A DNA stretch of 64,000 bases from Nostoc sp. S13 (GCF_029379315.1 NZ_JAQYWQ010000001.1:62001-126000); one strand, 5' to 3'; shown: positions 1-9,105, counted from the first letter of the stretch. Made by a program: numbers and translations. The notes: generated by a model not told the origin, from the sequence alone.

Positions 1-288
1 GATAATCAAGCCAGAATTCACAGTCAGGACATAGCTAATGGTAAAGTTCCCTTTGGACATACGGGATTCCCAGAACGTGTTAATGCAATTGGTATTTCCT
101 ACAAAGCAGCTGGTGAAAATGTCGCTTCCAACGGAGGATATCCTAACCCTGCCAAAATAGCTGTTCAAGGCTGGCTCAAAAGTCCAGGGCATCTAGCCAA
201 TATCAGAGGTAACTATGATAAGACGGGGATTGGTGTCGCTACCAAAGATGGACGCGAAATCTACTTCACACAAATTTTTCTTCGCTGA
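1..288 (+). CDS. CAP/SCP-domain extracellular protein, C-terminal part (5' end outside window)
   Basis: The frame is open from base 1 to a TGA at 286-288, giving 95 residues. The sequence reads as the second half of a CAP (CRISP/antigen 5/PR-1, SCP-like) domain: HSQDMA-like (HSQDIANGK), GENVASNGGY and the closing GHLANIRGNYDKTGIGVA block are visible. The complete paralogue at 1083-1631 aligns with it along its whole length, so the missing N-terminus probably carries a secretion signal and about 80 more residues. The family is secreted; its bacterial role is generally unknown. I infer a tandem duplication. It is partial only because the window begins here. Confidence 0.8.
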   Translation, partial: DNQARIHSQDIANGKVPFGHTGFPERVNAIGISYKAAGENVASNGGYPNPAKIAVQGWLKSPGHLANIRGNYDKTGIGVATKDGREIYFTQIFLR

Positions 289-1082
289 TAGATTTGGTAA
301 AATTTAGGTTTTTTCTCAAATTCCCCAGACTTCAGCTAGCTTGTTAGCAAAGCTTTCGCTATAGGATTCCTATTTGATTTTTGAACAACTAAACTGCGTA
401 GAAGTTTGACATACAAAACTTTTTTCTGAGTATAGTGAACAAGATTCAAGTACGATTCCTATAGATGTTGAATAATCTAGTTTCAATGACATTTGTCTAT
501 TGAATACTACATTGTTTTTTTAGTAATTCATGAAAATCTGAAATTACAGCAGAATTCAGGAGCGGAGCTTGGGAAAGCTTTGCCGAGGCATCAGAATGGG
601 CTACGCCCCGCTCCCCTAACAGAAGTAAAACACGTTTTATACGTGGCTTTGAGACTTAACTTGTGTACTTTACCTTCCTTGAAATCTGAAGTTATCAGCC
701 AAAATAACCGTGATTTTCATGAAGCTAATACCGTTTCTTTGTGAAGCTGCATATATTTACCCCCTGTAGTCCCCCCAAAGTATCGAGGAGTCAGTTGGAG
801 AGGCAGTGTGTTGAGCGGGTTTCCCGACTTGTTCGCGTAGCGTCTCCGAACAGGAGAAGCATCTGGCGGGGGACTACAAGGGCGTCTTGTATGTGCATCT
901 TCATACAGAATTGATATAACCTATTGAAGTATTGACAATTGGAAATGATTGTTTGTACTTCCTATACAAAGATATAGCCAGATTGCCAAAATTCATCAAC
1001 CCTTAATAGAATCGTGGTATATATCGTCGGAACAATAAGGTAGAGTAGAAGTCTTATATCTCTACACATTACGCAATTCTCC
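289..1082. other. Intergenic region with a dispersed palindromic repeat
   Basis: I see no convincing gene in these 794 bases. Around 760-900 lies a GC-rich mosaic repeat containing CGACTTGTTCGCGTAGCGTCTCCGAAC-type arms (quoted in pieces: GCGTAGCGTCTC, GAACAGGAGAAGCA, CTGGCGGGGGACTAC). Related blocks recur at about 25550-25700 and 45970-46030. The rest is AT-rich. Confidence 0.6.
983..1012 (+). promoter_or_regulatory. Candidate sigma70-type promoter of the CAP-domain gene
   Basis: TTGCCA at 983-988 and TAGAAT at 1007-1012 are separated by 18 bases, about 70 bases upstream of the ATG at 1083. A second TTGACA at 932-937 lacks a well-spaced -10. This is pattern matching only. Confidence 0.35.
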
Positions 1083-1631
1083 ATGTTCCGACAAACTGCT
1101 TTTGGCATCGCTTTAAGTGCGCTTGTCCTTGCTAGTGGATTAACGACTGTTCCGATCCCAAATCATCCTTCTACGAATACATCCACCCGTAATAAGCTGT
1201 TGTCGCTTTTTTCCAGTCAGGTTGCAATATCGACTCCTACTTTTAAAACTACGGAGTTAGAAAAATCAGTTTTTGACGAAATTAATCGATATCGGGCTTC
1301 TAAAGGACTGCCAAAGTTGACCCTAAATGCAAATATCACTCGACAGGCAAGAATTCATAGTCAAAACATGGCTAAAGGTAAAACCCCATTTAGCCATCAC
1401 GGATTTGAAGGGCGAGTCAAAGCTATCCCTATTCGCTACAACAGTGCGGCGGAAAATGTTGCTTTCAACCGGGGATATAGCAACCCTGTGGAGGAAGCTG
1501 TTACTGGTTGGATCAACAGTCCCGGACATTTAAAGAATCTTAAAGGAAATTACAACCTGACTGGAATTGGTGTTGCTACTAATAATCAAGGCGAAGTCTA
1601 CCTGACGCAACTTTTCTTTCGCACTAGGTAG
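1083..1631 (+). CDS. CAP/SCP-domain secreted protein
   Basis: This is a 182-residue protein. Residues 1-20 form a signal peptide (a basic start followed by a GIALSALVLASG-like hydrophobic core). After a Ser/Thr-rich linker, the CAP domain spans about residues 60-182, with NRYRASKGLP, HSQNMA, SHHGF, AENVAFNRGY, SPGHLKNL and TGIGVA blocks in the usual order. It belongs to the bacterial branch of the CAP superfamily (YkwD-like). These proteins are exported, and no enzymatic role can be read from sequence. The partial upstream gene is a close paralogue in the same orientation, indicating local duplication. A candidate promoter lies at 983-1012. Confidence 0.85.
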   Translation: MFRQTAFGIALSALVLASGLTTVPIPNHPSTNTSTRNKLLSLFSSQVAISTPTFKTTELEKSVFDEINRYRASKGLPKLTLNANITRQARIHSQNMAKGKTPFSHHGFEGRVKAIPIRYNSAAENVAFNRGYSNPVEEAVTGWINSPGHLKNLKGNYNLTGIGVATNNQGEVYLTQLFFRTR

Positions 1632-1719
1632 ATTTATTTGGTGATTTTTTTGCACAATAATAATGTAGTGTCTGACAAGACTTTTCTCTGCTGGACACTG
1701 CTATTTTTTTTTAAAATTC

Positions 1720-2349
1720 ATGACATTACAAGATTTTCAGGTGAGCGATCGCGACCTCAGTGACGCAGCTCTTGGACAGTATTTAGAATCTACAGCGATC
1801 GCAGTTGATACAGAAACGATGGGATTATTGCCGCAACGCGATCGCTTGTGTCTCATCCAGCTGTGCAACCTCGAAGGGAAAGTGACTGTAATCCGCATAG
1901 CTAAAGGACAAGCTGACGCTCCAAACTTAAAAAAACTCTTGGAAGCGGCGAATGTCGTAAAAGTGTTTCACTTTGCTCGTTTTGACCTTGCCACTTTACG
2001 AGCTAATCTGGGGATTCAGGTTGTCCCTGTTTTTTGCACCAAAATTGCTAGTAAATTAGCCCGTACTTATACAAATCGCCACGGACTCAAAGATGTGGTG
2101 CAAGAGTTAGAACAAGTGGAACTAGATAAAAGTTCTCAAAGTTCTGATTGGGGTAACGCTGCTAGTTTATCTGAAGCTCAACTAAGTTATGCTGCTAATG
2201 ATGTGCGCTACTTACTTAGTGTGCAGCAGAAGCTAATAGAAATGCTTAAACGAGAAGAACGTTGGGAAATTGCTCAAAAATGTTTTGAATTTCTGCCAAT
2301 AATTGTTTCCTTAGATTTGTTGCAATTTAAGGATTTATTTGAACATTAG
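1720..2349 (+). CDS. RNase D-like 3'-5' exonuclease (DEDDy family)
   Basis: This 209-residue protein is a DnaQ-fold 3'-5' exonuclease of the DEDDy group. The four acidic residues and the tyrosine are visible: D30 and E32 in VDTETMG, D89 in HFARFDL, and Y157/D161 in YAANDVRYL. E. coli RNase D is about 375 residues and carries HRDC domains. This one stops after the nuclease domain, as is common for the short cyanobacterial and alphaproteobacterial forms, so it probably trims structured RNA 3' ends. The TAG stop codon lies inside the repeat motif TAGACCTCTTGCA (2347-2359), which marks the end of a small dispersed element. Confidence 0.85.
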   Translation: MTLQDFQVSDRDLSDAALGQYLESTAIAVDTETMGLLPQRDRLCLIQLCNLEGKVTVIRIAKGQADAPNLKKLLEAANVVKVFHFARFDLATLRANLGIQVVPVFCTKIASKLARTYTNRHGLKDVVQELEQVELDKSSQSSDWGNAASLSEAQLSYAANDVRYLLSVQQKLIEMLKREERWEIAQKCFEFLPIIVSLDLLQFKDLFEH

Positions 2350-2605
2350 ACCTCTTGCAAAAGTTATTGATCTGGCGCACAAGCATCAGCAGACAGAATA
2401 TTCTGTCTTTTGACCTGAGTTTTGGAGTCTGCGCCTCCATTTTTTAATTGTGACTTCTCTGCTGATCATAAATCGAGATTAGACCTCTTGGAAAATTCTC
2501 TAATACCCCACCCCTAACCTCTCCCCGCAAGCAAAGAGGAGAGACTTTGACGTAAGCCAAAGGTAGAGTGGGGTTCTTATTCTTGATTTATGCAAGAGGT
2601 CTTAT
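2347..2605. repeat. MITE-like element(s) with AGACCTCTTG termini
   Basis: AGACCTCTTG occurs at 2348-2357 and again at 2481-2490. Its inverse CAAGAGGTCT lies at 2593-2602. The minimal unit 2481-2602 is about 122 bp and the outer unit about 255 bp. No transposase is encoded. The interior contains the dispersed block around CCCCACCCCTAACCTCTCCCC. The left edge coincides with the stop codon of the upstream exonuclease gene. This accounts for the whole gap between 2350 and 2651. Confidence 0.55.
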
Positions 2606-2651
2606 TAGCTAATTTTCTAAGTTATTTTTTGCCTAAGAGCCAACATTGCAA

Positions 2652-3356
2652 TCATTCATTGTCTCTAGGAGTTTTAGATTCACTAATGCCTTCTTTGACA
2701 TTACTGGCTCCCTCTTGAATGCCTTCTTTGACATTACTGGCTTTCTCTTGAATGCCTTCTTTGACATTACTGGCTTTCTCTTGAATGCCTTCTTTGAGGT
2801 TACTGGCTCCTTCTTGAATGCCTTCTTTGAGGTTACTGGCTCCCTCTTGAATATTCTCTTTGAGGTTACTAGCTCCCTTTTTAATGGCTTCTGTTGCGCT
2901 AGTGCCTCCCTTTTGCAAATTTTCTTGGTGATTTTTTAGTCGATCTACGATATTGTAGTCGTCTGCACCTGCGGGAGTTTTTGATTCATCAATGCCTTCT
3001 GTTGACCCACCGATCGCCTTCCATGCGGCAAGACCACCTTTAAGTTGGGAGACATGCTCAAATCCATTAGAACGCAGTTGTTGTGCGGCTTGGGCAGTTT
3101 CTTCTTCATTAGCACCGTAAACGTAAATATCACGGCTTTTATGCAAAGAAGATACTGCACGCTCTACCAATTCATCTATTGGGGTCGTTATTGCTCCCGT
3201 AATGTGACCTTGGTTGAAGGTGGGGCGATCGCGCACATCCAGTATTGTAAAAGCTGGTTCGCCCCATTCTAGACGAGTCTTCAGGACATGAACATCAGAT
3301 TGTGCTTCTATTGGTGGCTGCGGGGGAATGATGCCACCAGCTAAATTGTTAGTCAT
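2652..3356 (-). CDS. Rhodanese-like domain protein with LEA-like 11-mer repeat tail
   Basis: This is a 234-residue protein. Residues about 20-115 form a rhodanese fold (ILDVRDRPTFNQGHITGA, then GFEHVSQLKGGLAAW). The active-site loop, normally Cys-x5-Arg, reads YGANEEE (about 80-86), so the catalytic cysteine is absent and sulfur transfer is unlikely. Residues 161-226 are six consecutive 11-mers of the type GASNLKEGIQE, an amphipathic, glycine- and lysine-rich pattern resembling group 3 LEA or apolipoprotein helices. That tail suggests membrane or desiccation-related protection, which is inference. GAGG lies 9 bases before the ATG. There is no signal peptide. Confidence 0.8.
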   Translation of the reverse strand: MTNNLAGGIIPPQPPIEAQSDVHVLKTRLEWGEPAFTILDVRDRPTFNQGHITGAITTPIDELVERAVSSLHKSRDIYVYGANEEETAQAAQQLRSNGFEHVSQLKGGLAAWKAIGGSTEGIDESKTPAGADDYNIVDRLKNHQENLQKGGTSATEAIKKGASNLKENIQEGASNLKEGIQEGASNLKEGIQEKASNVKEGIQEKASNVKEGIQEGASNVKEGISESKTPRDNE

Positions 3357-3666
3357 AATTATTCCTCAAAGACGATATTAAGAGCAATTTAACGGACTAA
3401 GCATATTTAATTGCTCTTTCTCTGGGATGAATATCCTCAAACTCTCTCCTGAGATAGACTGGTTAAGTGAAATATTTTCTACCATTTAAGGCATTGCTAA
3501 TATAGTCAACTTAGACTATCGGAAGCCATTTTCTCTATTAATTTAATTAAATATATTTAATTTTTATATTTCTAATCTTTAATTATTCAGAAGCAGATTT
3601 AATAAATTTAAATTTATTAAATCTGCTACCTAATTAATAAGAAAATAGTCTAAAAATTAAAAATAT
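3357..3666. other. AT-rich intergenic region
   Basis: I see no gene or clear repeat. The stretch 3530-3660 is strongly AT-rich and contains repeated TTTAAT/ATTTAA motifs. It lies between the 3' end of the NACHT gene and the promoter side of the rhodanese gene. Confidence 0.5.
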
Positions 3667-6009
3667 TCAGACATTAGTAAAGGAATTACGTACCTTTTCA
3701 ATATCTGCGATCGCTAACAATAATGTCTCTTCAATCTCTTGCTGCACTATTGAAGTTACACAAGTAGCGCTGTTGAGGCAATCTACCAGCAATTTATTGA
3801 CATCGTAATATTGCTGAAGCAATTCTTTTTGCTGTTCGTTAAACTGCCAATTGTAACCAATATTGCGATACTTAATCAGCATACCTCTTAATTGTTCATC
3901 CCAGGCTTTCCCCTTAGCTTGCCACCAATCCCTAAATTTTTCTGGATTGCTGTCTATTTTTGGTAGTTGTTTTTTGAGTTTTTGCAGCACTTGCTTCAAT
4001 TTAGGATCAACAACAAGGTCAACAGCTTTATCAAAGGTAATAACAAGGGCATGTGCATGATCAAGGGCATCGTTGAGGGTATGCTCAAATGCAAAGTCAA
4101 GCTCATTAATGCAGGCAATGGTACTGAATAGAAACTCATCAAGTACGAGTTCAGGGTCAAAAGCGATGTTACCAACAAGAGCGCATTCAAGGTCATAACC
4201 AGAAGTATAGACAAAGGCGTTATACCTATGGCAAGAGCTTCGCTCAACGCAAACAAGGTAAAAAGCACGAACGCCTGCTGCTTTGTAACAGATAGAGACT
4301 GAACTAGATTTTTGATGCAGCCAGGTTAGAAAATACTGTAATCTTTCGTCGACAGCCACTAGCAAATCAATTTTTTGCTTCATTAACTGTAATATTTCAT
4401 TAGCATTCGGCAACATACTAACAGTTAGTAAAAATATCTGATGCCAGCGCTTTTCAGTTATGTGACTGACTAGATTATTCAAAGCATAGTTTGGGTAACT
4501 TTCAACAATTTTTCGAGCCGTGAAATACTCTTGAAACGTTAGATGAGAAAAAGAGTAAATTCCCTGTGCCCTTTCCACTAATAACCCATTTTCTACCTCA
4601 ATGGCTTTGATCACTGCTTCATTATCTATTTGTAAGGGTTCTAGATAGTCACCCATAACTTGCAGGATTTTTTCTTGTTCAAAAAAGTAATATTCTTGCT
4701 CAAAAGTGATAGTTGCAAGCTGAAAAAGCAGCTTTTTCTTATTTATAAAAGTCAGATTAGGAGGAATGCGATCGCGTTTAATTCCTCTGACTTCATCCCA
4801 TCTTATCAACAAAATGTTCAGTGCTTGCTCATATAACTTGCCTGGATTTAAAGGAAATTCATCTTTGACTTGAAACACCAAACAAATCAAATGCAACAGT
4901 AGTGGAGTAATTGCCAATTCTCGGATATGCTGATTTTCTGGCAGATGTAGCTGATTAATAAATAAATTTCCTATGGCTTCCCCATCTTCACTGGACTTAA
5001 GAGCAACTGCAACAAACCAATTTTTGGCAAAAACTTCTACTTGCTCTTGGTTAAAGTCTGCTACTTCAACTTCATTAAATCCCTGAAATCTATATTTTTG
5101 GGCAGCAATCCGACAGCTAATAACAAACTGATTTTTGTAAAAAGTTTGGGTAAATCTCCGAATTTCTATTGTGACTTTATCTGCCATTTCTGCTGGGACT
5201 TCATCTAATCCATCTAGCAAAATCAGCAGTTTGCCCTCAGCCAGCAGAATTTTAGTTGATTCCTGTTCAACACCACAACTGAGAAATTCTTGGCTGATGT
5301 AGTTCAAGAGATTGAATTCGTTGTAACTTTTGGCATCTTCAGCAAATTCTTTGATCCTAATAAAACTTATTATGCGATTTCGTTGAAGCTCGCCTTTGTT
5401 ACATTCAATCGCTAGGTATTGTAAAAATGTAGTTTTACCTGACCCTGGTTTACCCAATATCATCAGTTTTGAGTGCCGTAATACTGCTTCTAATCCTGGT
5501 AATCTTCTCTGACGCTTGTGTCCTCCAAGTTGAGTAAAGTCCGATTCCGATTTGAAGTCTTTCAATAGGTCAGAAGCTTCTCGCCATTGCAGGCTGGTTA
5601 TCTCCTCTAAGACATTAAAATTGGTGTAAATGTCCATCAGTTGGACTGTCTGAGCAATATCCAACATTTGCAAAATATTGCACTGGTCTTAGATTTTATC
5701 TTGGCGCTTTTGACGCACTTCCCGCACCAGTGTATCGAGGTCAGCACCTTGGAATTGCGCCTTAGTAGTTACCTCAAATGCCACACCTTCAGGTAAGCCA
5801 GCAACCTTTTGCCAAGATAACCCTAGCTGTTGGCAAATTTGCACAAAACAAGAGCGTGAAACCGACTCACCTGCAAAAAATTTGGAAACTGGTTGACGTG
5901 TAATGCCTAAAGCTGTTGCTAATTTATGCTGACTCCAAGTTTTGTCTGTTAAAGCTGTTTTTGCTGCCCTTATACCTTCTGGTGATGCTCTCAGTCCTTG
6001 GCTTGTCAT
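3667..6009 (-). pseudogene. XRE-NACHT STAND NTPase gene interrupted by a single in-frame TAA
   Basis: Two open segments lie in the same reading frame. 6009-5689 encodes 106 residues with an XRE-type HTH (HKLATALGITRQPVSKFF, about 28-45). 5673-3667 encodes 668 residues with a NACHT P-loop (GKPGSGKTT, 74-82) and Walker B (LLDGLDEVP, about 152-160). Between them are only TAA (5689-5691) and five sense codons reading DQCNI. If the stop were read through, the product would be about 780 residues, matching the XRE-NACHT architecture I know from Nostoc. A CAA-to-TAA change would explain it. The C-terminal half is helical, ending in a WWQAKGKAWDEQLRG-type tail. The family includes STAND signalling and defence proteins. 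The only start for the downstream part as a separate protein is TTG or the ATG two codons later. Both segments may still be expressed. Confidence 0.75.
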
Positions 6010-6034
6010 AGTCTCAGGCTGACACTTGTAGTAT

Positions 6035-6044
6035 AGTATATACT
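6035..6044. promoter_or_regulatory. Candidate operator upstream of the XRE-NACHT gene
   Basis: AGTATATACT is a perfect 10-bp palindrome about 25 bases upstream of the ATG of the XRE domain. It lies in an AT-rich stretch that could hold its promoter. XRE regulators often bind such palindromes near their own promoter, so autoregulation is possible. No experimental or comparative support is available here. Confidence 0.3.
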
Positions 6045-6556
6045 TAAGATGGTAGATATATGTAAATCCACTGTAAATAAATTTTCGTAGACTCTCTTCA
6101 ATAAGATATACCCGTTAACTAGAGGAAGTTTGGGTAAGTGGGAGTTTAAAATCTAGATTGGCTGATGATTTTGTTTGTGAGCCTTTGTAGATACCTAATT
6201 AATCAGGGAGGGCGTTGCTCTAACCAAGTTGTAGCAATTACGGTGGTATTTGATGTTCTCTGGACTATTTGCGGTTATGAAGATGGTCTTCAATCACACT
6301 TATCTTAAGTATAAAAGTTCAAAATCAGAGAATATAAATTCAAAGTTATACAAAAATCACACAAGACTCATACATTTTATCAGCATTATGATGGCTGAAG
6401 TTTTGATGAACTTCATGGAAAATTAATTGTGTACAAGTACTACAATAGCGATCGCACTCAGCAGAGACGCGTGTGAATACACTTTCAATAGAAACACGTA
6501 AAGCAAAATTGGTACAACAGCCAATCGTCCAATCTACAATAGGTAACATTATAGTT
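6045..6556. other. Intergenic region between divergent genes
   Basis: This is the divergent promoter region of the XRE-NACHT gene (minus) and the response regulator (plus). I see no gene. A CTTAAGTATA motif at about 6303-6312 resembles part of the sequence near 6036-6048. Confidence 0.5.
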
Positions 6557-7276
6557 ATGGTTATGGTTACTGCTACTACTCCCAAAATTCTGATCGTTGA
6601 TGATGACTTTGGCGTCCGAAATCTCGTCTATCGTTTTTTAAGTCGGAAATATCAAATAGAGTCGGCAGCAGATGGGAAGTCTGCTTTATCATTGTTTGAG
6701 CAATTCAATCCTGCTTTAGTGATTCTGGATTGGAATTTGCCGGATGTTAATGGTTATAACCTCTGCCAAGAAATGCAGAGTCGTACTAATGTTTTAGTGC
6801 TGATATTAACTAGCCGGACTGACGAGGCTGATAAAATTAAAATCTTAAGCGCAGGTGCTGATGATTTCATGACTAAACCATTTAGTCTTGCAGAAGTTGA
6901 AGTTAGAGTAGAAGCTCTTTTGAGACGCATACGCTACATCAACCCCTCTCCATCACAACGTATCATCTTCAAGCAGCTAGCAATTAACCCAGAGGGTCGA
7001 GAGGTAACACTTAACGATAAGCCTCTCACTTTAACAGCGCTGGAATTTAATATTTTACATTTTTTGGCAAGTCATCCTAATCAGGCTTGGAGTCGCCCAC
7101 AGCTAATCCAAAAAATCTGGGGTTGTGACTATATAGGAGATGGACGGGTAGTTGATGTGCATATTGGTCAGTTGCGTAAGAAGATGGAAGTCGATACCAG
7201 CATACCGGAGTTTATTAAAACTGTGCGGGGCTATGGTTACAAGTTTGAAGTGCCCGATGAAAATACTAATTCGTAA
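6557..7276 (+). CDS. OmpR/PhoB-family response regulator
   Basis: The protein has an N-terminal receiver domain followed by a winged-helix DNA-binding domain. The receiver has the canonical residues: acidic cluster VDDDFG, phospho-acceptor in VILDWNLPD, Ser/Thr in LTSRTD and Lys in MTKPFS. The effector domain carries the PhoB-type WGCDYIGDGRVVDVHIGQLRKK and TVRGYGYKF blocks. The frame is open from a GTG at 6473, but that would add 28 unrelated residues. The ATG at 6557, with AGGTAA about 10 bases upstream, puts the receiver at the N-terminus (239 aa). No histidine kinase is adjacent, so its partner is unknown. Confidence 0.85.
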   Translation: MVMVTATTPKILIVDDDFGVRNLVYRFLSRKYQIESAADGKSALSLFEQFNPALVILDWNLPDVNGYNLCQEMQSRTNVLVLILTSRTDEADKIKILSAGADDFMTKPFSLAEVEVRVEALLRRIRYINPSPSQRIIFKQLAINPEGREVTLNDKPLTLTALEFNILHFLASHPNQAWSRPQLIQKIWGCDYIGDGRVVDVHIGQLRKKMEVDTSIPEFIKTVRGYGYKFEVPDENTNS

Positions 7277-7390
7277 TTCGTAATTAATGAGTAGTTGTAC
7301 CATTGTTTATTAATGGAGACAAAAATTGCATTTAGGCATGGGCTAATAATTATGAATTATCATCACATCTGACTTACTTAGATACTTTTA

Positions 7391-7473
7391 CTGAGGCTTG
7401 ACCGTATAACTTGCGTTAATTTGGGACGTTGATACAAACTGATTTGGTGATTTTGTGTCTGCTCAAGCCTCAG
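7391..7473. repeat. 11-bp inverted repeat spanning the rep start region
   Basis: CTGAGGCTTGA at 7391-7401 and its exact reverse complement TCAAGCCTCAG at 7463-7473 flank the region just before and across the GTG of the Rep gene. In rolling-circle replicons, the nick site or regulatory hairpins often lie near rep, so this is a candidate origin or autoregulatory structure. Confidence 0.4.
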
Positions 7474-8441
7474 ACAGTAACTTTATTGCTTTTAATATAT
7501 CCTCTCAAGATAAGTTCCAACAAAATCAAAATGTACAGAGTTTATCCGAAGTTTCACCTGTTGGTAAAATTTGGGATAAGCACAGAGCTAATAGTGATAA
7601 AGTCTTGCATTATTACGCCAAAGCAAACGAACATTATTTTCAGCAGTATGCTTGGCGGATGAGAATATGTTCCGAGTTGCTGAAGTTTCAATTAATGCCA
7701 GAGGAATCGGAAGGTATTCTCAAGTTAAAGCTATTAGATGCCCGATTCTGTCGAGTTCGTCATTGTCCGGTTTGTCAATGGCGGCGATCGCTCATGTGGA
7801 AAGCAAGGGCTTACAAAATTCTCCCACAGGTTGTCACTGATTACCCCAACTACCGTTGGCTATTTGTCACCTTGACTGTAAAGAATTGCCAGATTCAGGA
7901 ACTCAGGGAAAACTTGGATTCGATGAATAAGGCTTTTAAGCGATTCACTGAATTGAAAGTATGGCCTGCGAAAGGCTGGGTGAAGTCTACAGAAGTGACT
8001 AAAGGTAGAGATGGAGTCTCAGCACACCCGCATTTACATATTTTGGCAATGGTGCCGCCTTCGTATTTCAGTCATGGCTATCTTTCTTATGCCAAATGGG
8101 TAGCGTTGTGGCAGCAGTGTTTACGGATTGATTACCAGCCAATTGTTCATACTAGCGCGATCGCAAAGCATCATAACCCGTCACTACTTATCCCAGAAAT
8201 TCTCAAGTATCAGGTGAAAGAGTCAGATTTGGTGGATGATAGAGAATGGTTTTTAGAGTTAACCCGTCAACTGCATAAAAGTAGAGCGATCGCTGTTGGG
8301 GGTATACTCAGGCAGTATATGCGCGAATTAGAGGAGAAAAACCAATACCTCATTGATGAAAGTGAAGAGACAGACGAGGTGGATGGGGAAAGTTTGTATT
8401 TCCGATGGGAGCGCCAGTTACAAAGATTTAATATAGAGTGA
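7455..8441 (+). CDS. Rolling-circle replication initiator-like protein (Rep_1 type, HUH endonuclease)
   Basis: This is a 328-residue protein with the HUH rolling-circle initiator motifs in order: a Cys pair in RHCPVCQWRR (C104, C107), motif 1 WLFVTLTV (135-142), motif 2 HPHLHILAMV with the metal-binding His residues (191-195), and motif 3 KYQVK with candidate nucleophile Y252 and K255. The enzyme would nick one DNA strand and stay covalently attached through the tyrosine. The start is GTG at 7455. Its setting among chromosomal genes suggests an integrated or domesticated plasmid-type replicon. An inverted repeat surrounds its start and another lies just past its end. A convergent small ORF follows 9 bases downstream. 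Confidence 0.8.
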   Translation: MSAQASDSNFIAFNISSQDKFQQNQNVQSLSEVSPVGKIWDKHRANSDKVLHYYAKANEHYFQQYAWRMRICSELLKFQLMPEESEGILKLKLLDARFCRVRHCPVCQWRRSLMWKARAYKILPQVVTDYPNYRWLFVTLTVKNCQIQELRENLDSMNKAFKRFTELKVWPAKGWVKSTEVTKGRDGVSAHPHLHILAMVPPSYFSHGYLSYAKWVALWQQCLRIDYQPIVHTSAIAKHHNPSLLIPEILKYQVKESDLVDDREWFLELTRQLHKSRAIAVGGILRQYMRELEEKNQYLIDESEETDEVDGESLYFRWERQLQRFNIE

Positions 8442-8450
8442 TAACTAAGA

Positions 8451-8762
8451 TTAGTCAAGATACTCACTATCAAGCAGGTGCGGTGGTTTCAGCCCTTTAA
8501 AGAATGTAGAAGCAGAGTTCAAAAGATAGTGAGTATAAGCTGCATGGCGATGGTGTGGATAAAAAGATGCAAGACGATGATATTCAGAAATAGGAGCAAT
8601 AAACCAAATCACTTTCCCACTAACATGAGAAGTGACACGGCGAATCTCCATAGATTGATACCAACGAAGAAAATTAGGCTTAGTTGTGAAAGAGTGAGGA
8701 ACAAAGATACGTCCAACAGGAACACCGGGAATTTCACAAAGATTAATCAAGAATTCTGGCAT
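8451..8762 (-). CDS. Hypothetical 103-aa protein next to rep
   Basis: I do not recognise this 103-residue protein. It starts with ATG at 8762, preceded by TGAGG about 8 bases upstream, a good ribosome binding site. The sequence is rich in His, Tyr and Phe in its C-terminal half (YPHHRHAAYTHYLL) and shows no signal peptide or membrane segment. It is convergent with the Rep gene and separated from it by 9 bases, so the two probably form one module. Its 3' end contains one arm of a 12-bp inverted repeat. The opposite strand also has an open frame, so coding is probable rather than certain. Confidence 0.45.
   Translation of the reverse strand: MPEFLINLCEIPGVPVGRIFVPHSFTTKPNFLRWYQSMEIRRVTSHVSGKVIWFIAPISEYHRLASFYPHHRHAAYTHYLLNSASTFFKGLKPPHLLDSEYLD
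8460..8536. repeat. 12-bp inverted repeat downstream of rep
   Basis: ATACTCACTATC at 8460-8471 is the exact reverse complement of GATAGTGAGTAT at 8525-8536, with a 53-base spacer. It lies at the convergent 3' ends of rep and the small ORF. It could be a bidirectional stop signal or part of a replication origin. Confidence 0.4.
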
Positions 8763-8858
8763 ATTAAAACCTCATGAGTTGTCAAAAAAAAGAAACCTCT
8801 ATGAGCCAAAAAGTGACTCAATAGGAAATACAGTTACAATTAGTCAGTTCACTCCCCC

Positions 8859-9105
8859 TTCAGCGCGAAGCGTTTAAGAAAAAATATTTAAAGGCATGTG
8901 GACACCACGACTATTGGAGTACAACTCTTTATTTATCTTTTTCTTCATTCACACTTTCCAGGTGTTAGCCTGTTCTTTATTTCTTCAGCGCGAAGCGTTC
9001 AGAAAAAAATATTTAAAGTCTATTCCACTCCACGACTATTGGAGTAGAACTCTTTATTTATTTCCTTCATATACTTTTAGATGTCAACCTATTCTTCCTC
9101 TAAGC
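8859..9105. repeat. Two tandem copies of a ~125-bp unit
   Basis: TTCAGCGCGAAGCGTT starts at 8859 and again at 8984, a period of 125 bases. Further matching blocks follow in both copies (AAAAAATATTTAAAG, CCACGACTATTGGAGTA, AACTCTTTATTTAT). The second copy degrades after about 9070. No gene is seen between 8763 and 9239 apart from this duplication. Confidence 0.7.

Noticed and set aside
493-744. 83-aa open frame on the plus strand
   Set aside because: No ribosome binding site, no family resemblance, and it runs through repeat-like sequence. I judge it a chance frame.
2646-2939. Plus-strand frame with repeated NAFFDITG peptides
   Set aside because: It is the antisense shadow of the 33-bp repeats in the rhodanese-LEA gene on the minus strand.
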